Shown here piece by piece: positions 61,231 through 64,000 of a stretch of 64,000 bases of DNA (position 1 is its first letter; each line of letters begins with the position of its first letter). The stretch comes from Oceanimonas pelagia (lineage in GTDB: Bacteria > Pseudomonadota > Gammaproteobacteria > Enterobacterales > Aeromonadaceae). Location: positions 2,868,501 through 2,932,500 of the forward strand of contig NZ_CP118224.1 of the NCBI RefSeq assembly GCF_030849025.1. The letters run 5' to 3'. Position numbers and translations under genes: made by a program. The notes under the pieces are model-generated. The model was not told where the DNA came from and did no database searches. It was given only the letters and a program-made list of their open reading frames with translations.

Positions 61231-61303
61231 TTGGCCAACATCCTGTCGAGACGGTGGCACTACCCTCCAGTCTCCACTTCTAAGGCTTTGGCCTAGTGCG
61301 GAG
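61231..61303 (-). promoter_or_regulatory. Structured 5' leader of the purine permease gene, possible riboswitch
   Basis: Read on the minus strand, the leader can form GAGAC/GTCTC (61270-61274 with 61248-61252) around a 17-base purine-rich loop, closed by GGCCAA/TTGGCC (61288-61293 with 61231-61236). An alternative stem CACT/AGTG plus CTC/GAG uses the same GAG bases, so two exclusive folds exist. A TATTAT -10 lies just upstream near 61312-61317. Xanthine riboswitches (NMT1 motif) are known in front of such permeases; I cannot confirm the motif. Confidence 0.45.
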
Positions 61304-61330
61304 CCAATTAGATAATACCGCAAAAAAAAC

Positions 61331-61690
61331 ATTAGTGTTATACCGATGTGAAATCTTTGTACACAAAATTAGCACCAATGTGATCTATATCCCCCTTTAC
61401 ACACAATACGTAATCCCCCTTAGAAAGAGCGATCAGCGGCAAAGATTGTATACAGATAAAGGAGCTGAGCATTCGAGACACTACAGGCTTGCAAACCGCC
61501 CGGATGGCGCCTTGCATCACGATATGGACACAGTATAGCGTCAGGAGAGGACTTTCCCGGGCACCAACGGTCTCTACAATGACAGGCTGAAACAAGCGAC
61601 GGAAATTCACAATGAAATGAAGGCAGCGGCTGGTGCTCTGCCGAAATTCTCCTTGACTGAACAAGGTAAAACTCTTGTTTCCGGCAACGA
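61331..61690. other. 360-base gene-free stretch between the rRNA operon and the purine permease leader
   Basis: No frame here has a ribosome site or recognisable product. It is more AT-rich than its surroundings and contains the inverted repeat TTTGT-AC-ACAAA at 61356-61367, possibly an operator for the permease. Otherwise I see nothing. Confidence 0.6.
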
Positions 61691-61691
61691 A

Positions 61692-61722
61692 AAAAGCCCT
61701 TCACCATCGGTGAAGGGCTTTT
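61692..61722 (-). terminator. Rho-independent terminator of the rRNA operon
   Basis: A 14-bp perfect stem, AAAAGCCCTTCACC and GGTGAAGGGCTTTT, with a three-base loop. On the minus strand it continues into TTTTTT. It lies 10 bases after the 5S gene. Confidence 0.95.
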
Positions 61723-61731
61723 GGTATTGGG

Positions 61732-61849
61732 TGCCTGGCAGTGACCTACTTTCACATGGCAGCTGCCACACTATCATCGGCGCGGTTGCGTTTCACTGCT
61801 GAGTTCGGCATGGAGTCAGGTGGTTCCACAACGCTATGGCCGCCAGGCA
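61732..61849 (-). rRNA. rrf: 5S ribosomal RNA
   Basis: About 118 bases. The minus strand begins TGCCTGGCGGCCATAGCG and ends with the complementary TGCCAGGCA, and the middle reads CCATGCCGAACTCAG, the universal 5S core. It follows 23S by about 80 bases with no tRNA between them. Confidence 0.97.
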
Positions 61850-61930
61850 TAAAACTTTAATTCGGAAAAAGCGTTTTGATGAAGAATTCGTAGTCTCGAC
61901 CTGCAAGGTCTCACACTTCTTGGGTGTTGT

Positions 61931-64000
<2,070 letters not shown>

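Noticed and set aside
61617..61802. 61-codon frame running into the 5S gene
   Set aside because: It reads through the rRNA terminator and into 5S; no ribosome site.
61850..61930. tRNA gene between 23S and 5S
   Set aside because: The 80-base spacer lacks the T-arm and acceptor complementarity of a tRNA.

Overview
The window is GC-rich chromosomal DNA from a gammaproteobacterium. Gene content and order (degQ-degS-murA, mla-ibaG-murA opposite kdsD-kdsC-lptCAB-rpoN-hpf-ptsN-rapZ-npr, mreBCD-maf-rng-yhdP-tldD, ssb next to uvrA and csrD) are those of the Enterobacterales/Vibrionales/Aeromonadales group. An Aeromonadales relative such as Oceanimonas, Oceanisphaera or Zobellella is my best guess; this is inference from gene content, not a database match. 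Almost all of the window is ordinary core genome. I see no prophage, insertion sequence, CRISPR array or tRNA.

Layout. 1-1757 (+): end of degQ and complete degS, envelope-stress proteases. 1856-6360 (-): mlaF-E-D-C-B, ibaG and murA, for phospholipid retrograde transport and the first committed step of peptidoglycan synthesis. 6535-14581 (+): Kdo synthesis (kdsD, kdsC), LPS export (lptC, lptA, lptB), sigma-54 and nitrogen-PTS genes (rpoN, hpf, ptsN, rapZ, npr), then mgtE. 14644-16017 (-) pmbA/tldE and 16088-16609 (+) darP. 16728-27307 (-): one long collinear run mreB-mreC-mreD-maf-rng-yhdP-nitrilase-tldD. 27482-28387 (+): a PLP enzyme. 28384-32441 (-): csrD, ssb and a YajR-type MFS transporter. 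32590-37165 (+): uvrA behind a LexA-box promoter, then a PglL-type O-oligosaccharyltransferase. 37105-42968 (-): a tightly overlapped six-gene run (ClC channel, STAS-MlaE permease, MCE ATPase, MCE protein, PqiC-type lipoprotein, glutaminyl cyclase). 43081-44193: small genes and ogt. 44321-44665 (+): a CsrB-family small RNA. 44688-49829 (-): SPOR-tailed D,D-carboxypeptidase and metH. 50073-51362 (+): CPA1 antiporter. 51402-54987 (-): a PotD-like binding protein and a GGDEF-EAL protein arranged like NspS-MbaA. 55126-56079 (-): metA behind MetJ boxes. 56221-57396 (+): a CinA-like protein. 57436-61168 (-): PAP2 phosphatase, 8-oxoguanine deaminase and an NCS2 purine permease with a structured leader. 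61691-64000 (-): the end of an rRNA operon (partial 23S, 5S, terminator).

How it fits together. The window is rich in envelope functions: two MCE lipid-transport systems (the canonical Mla set and the second six-gene cluster), LPS export, cell-shape genes, peptidoglycan enzymes and the DegS protease. It also carries two parts of the Csr circuit: the CsrA-sequestering RNA, with a UvrY/GacA-type upstream site, and CsrD, which controls its decay. The deaminase and permease form a purine-salvage unit. The most interesting items are the unannotated CsrB-like RNA, the six-gene MCE/ClC/glutaminyl-cyclase operon, the NspS/MbaA-like pair, the structured leader before the purine permease, a recurring sequence between convergent genes, and the absence of MSHA pilus genes from the csrD-mreB interval where relatives carry them.
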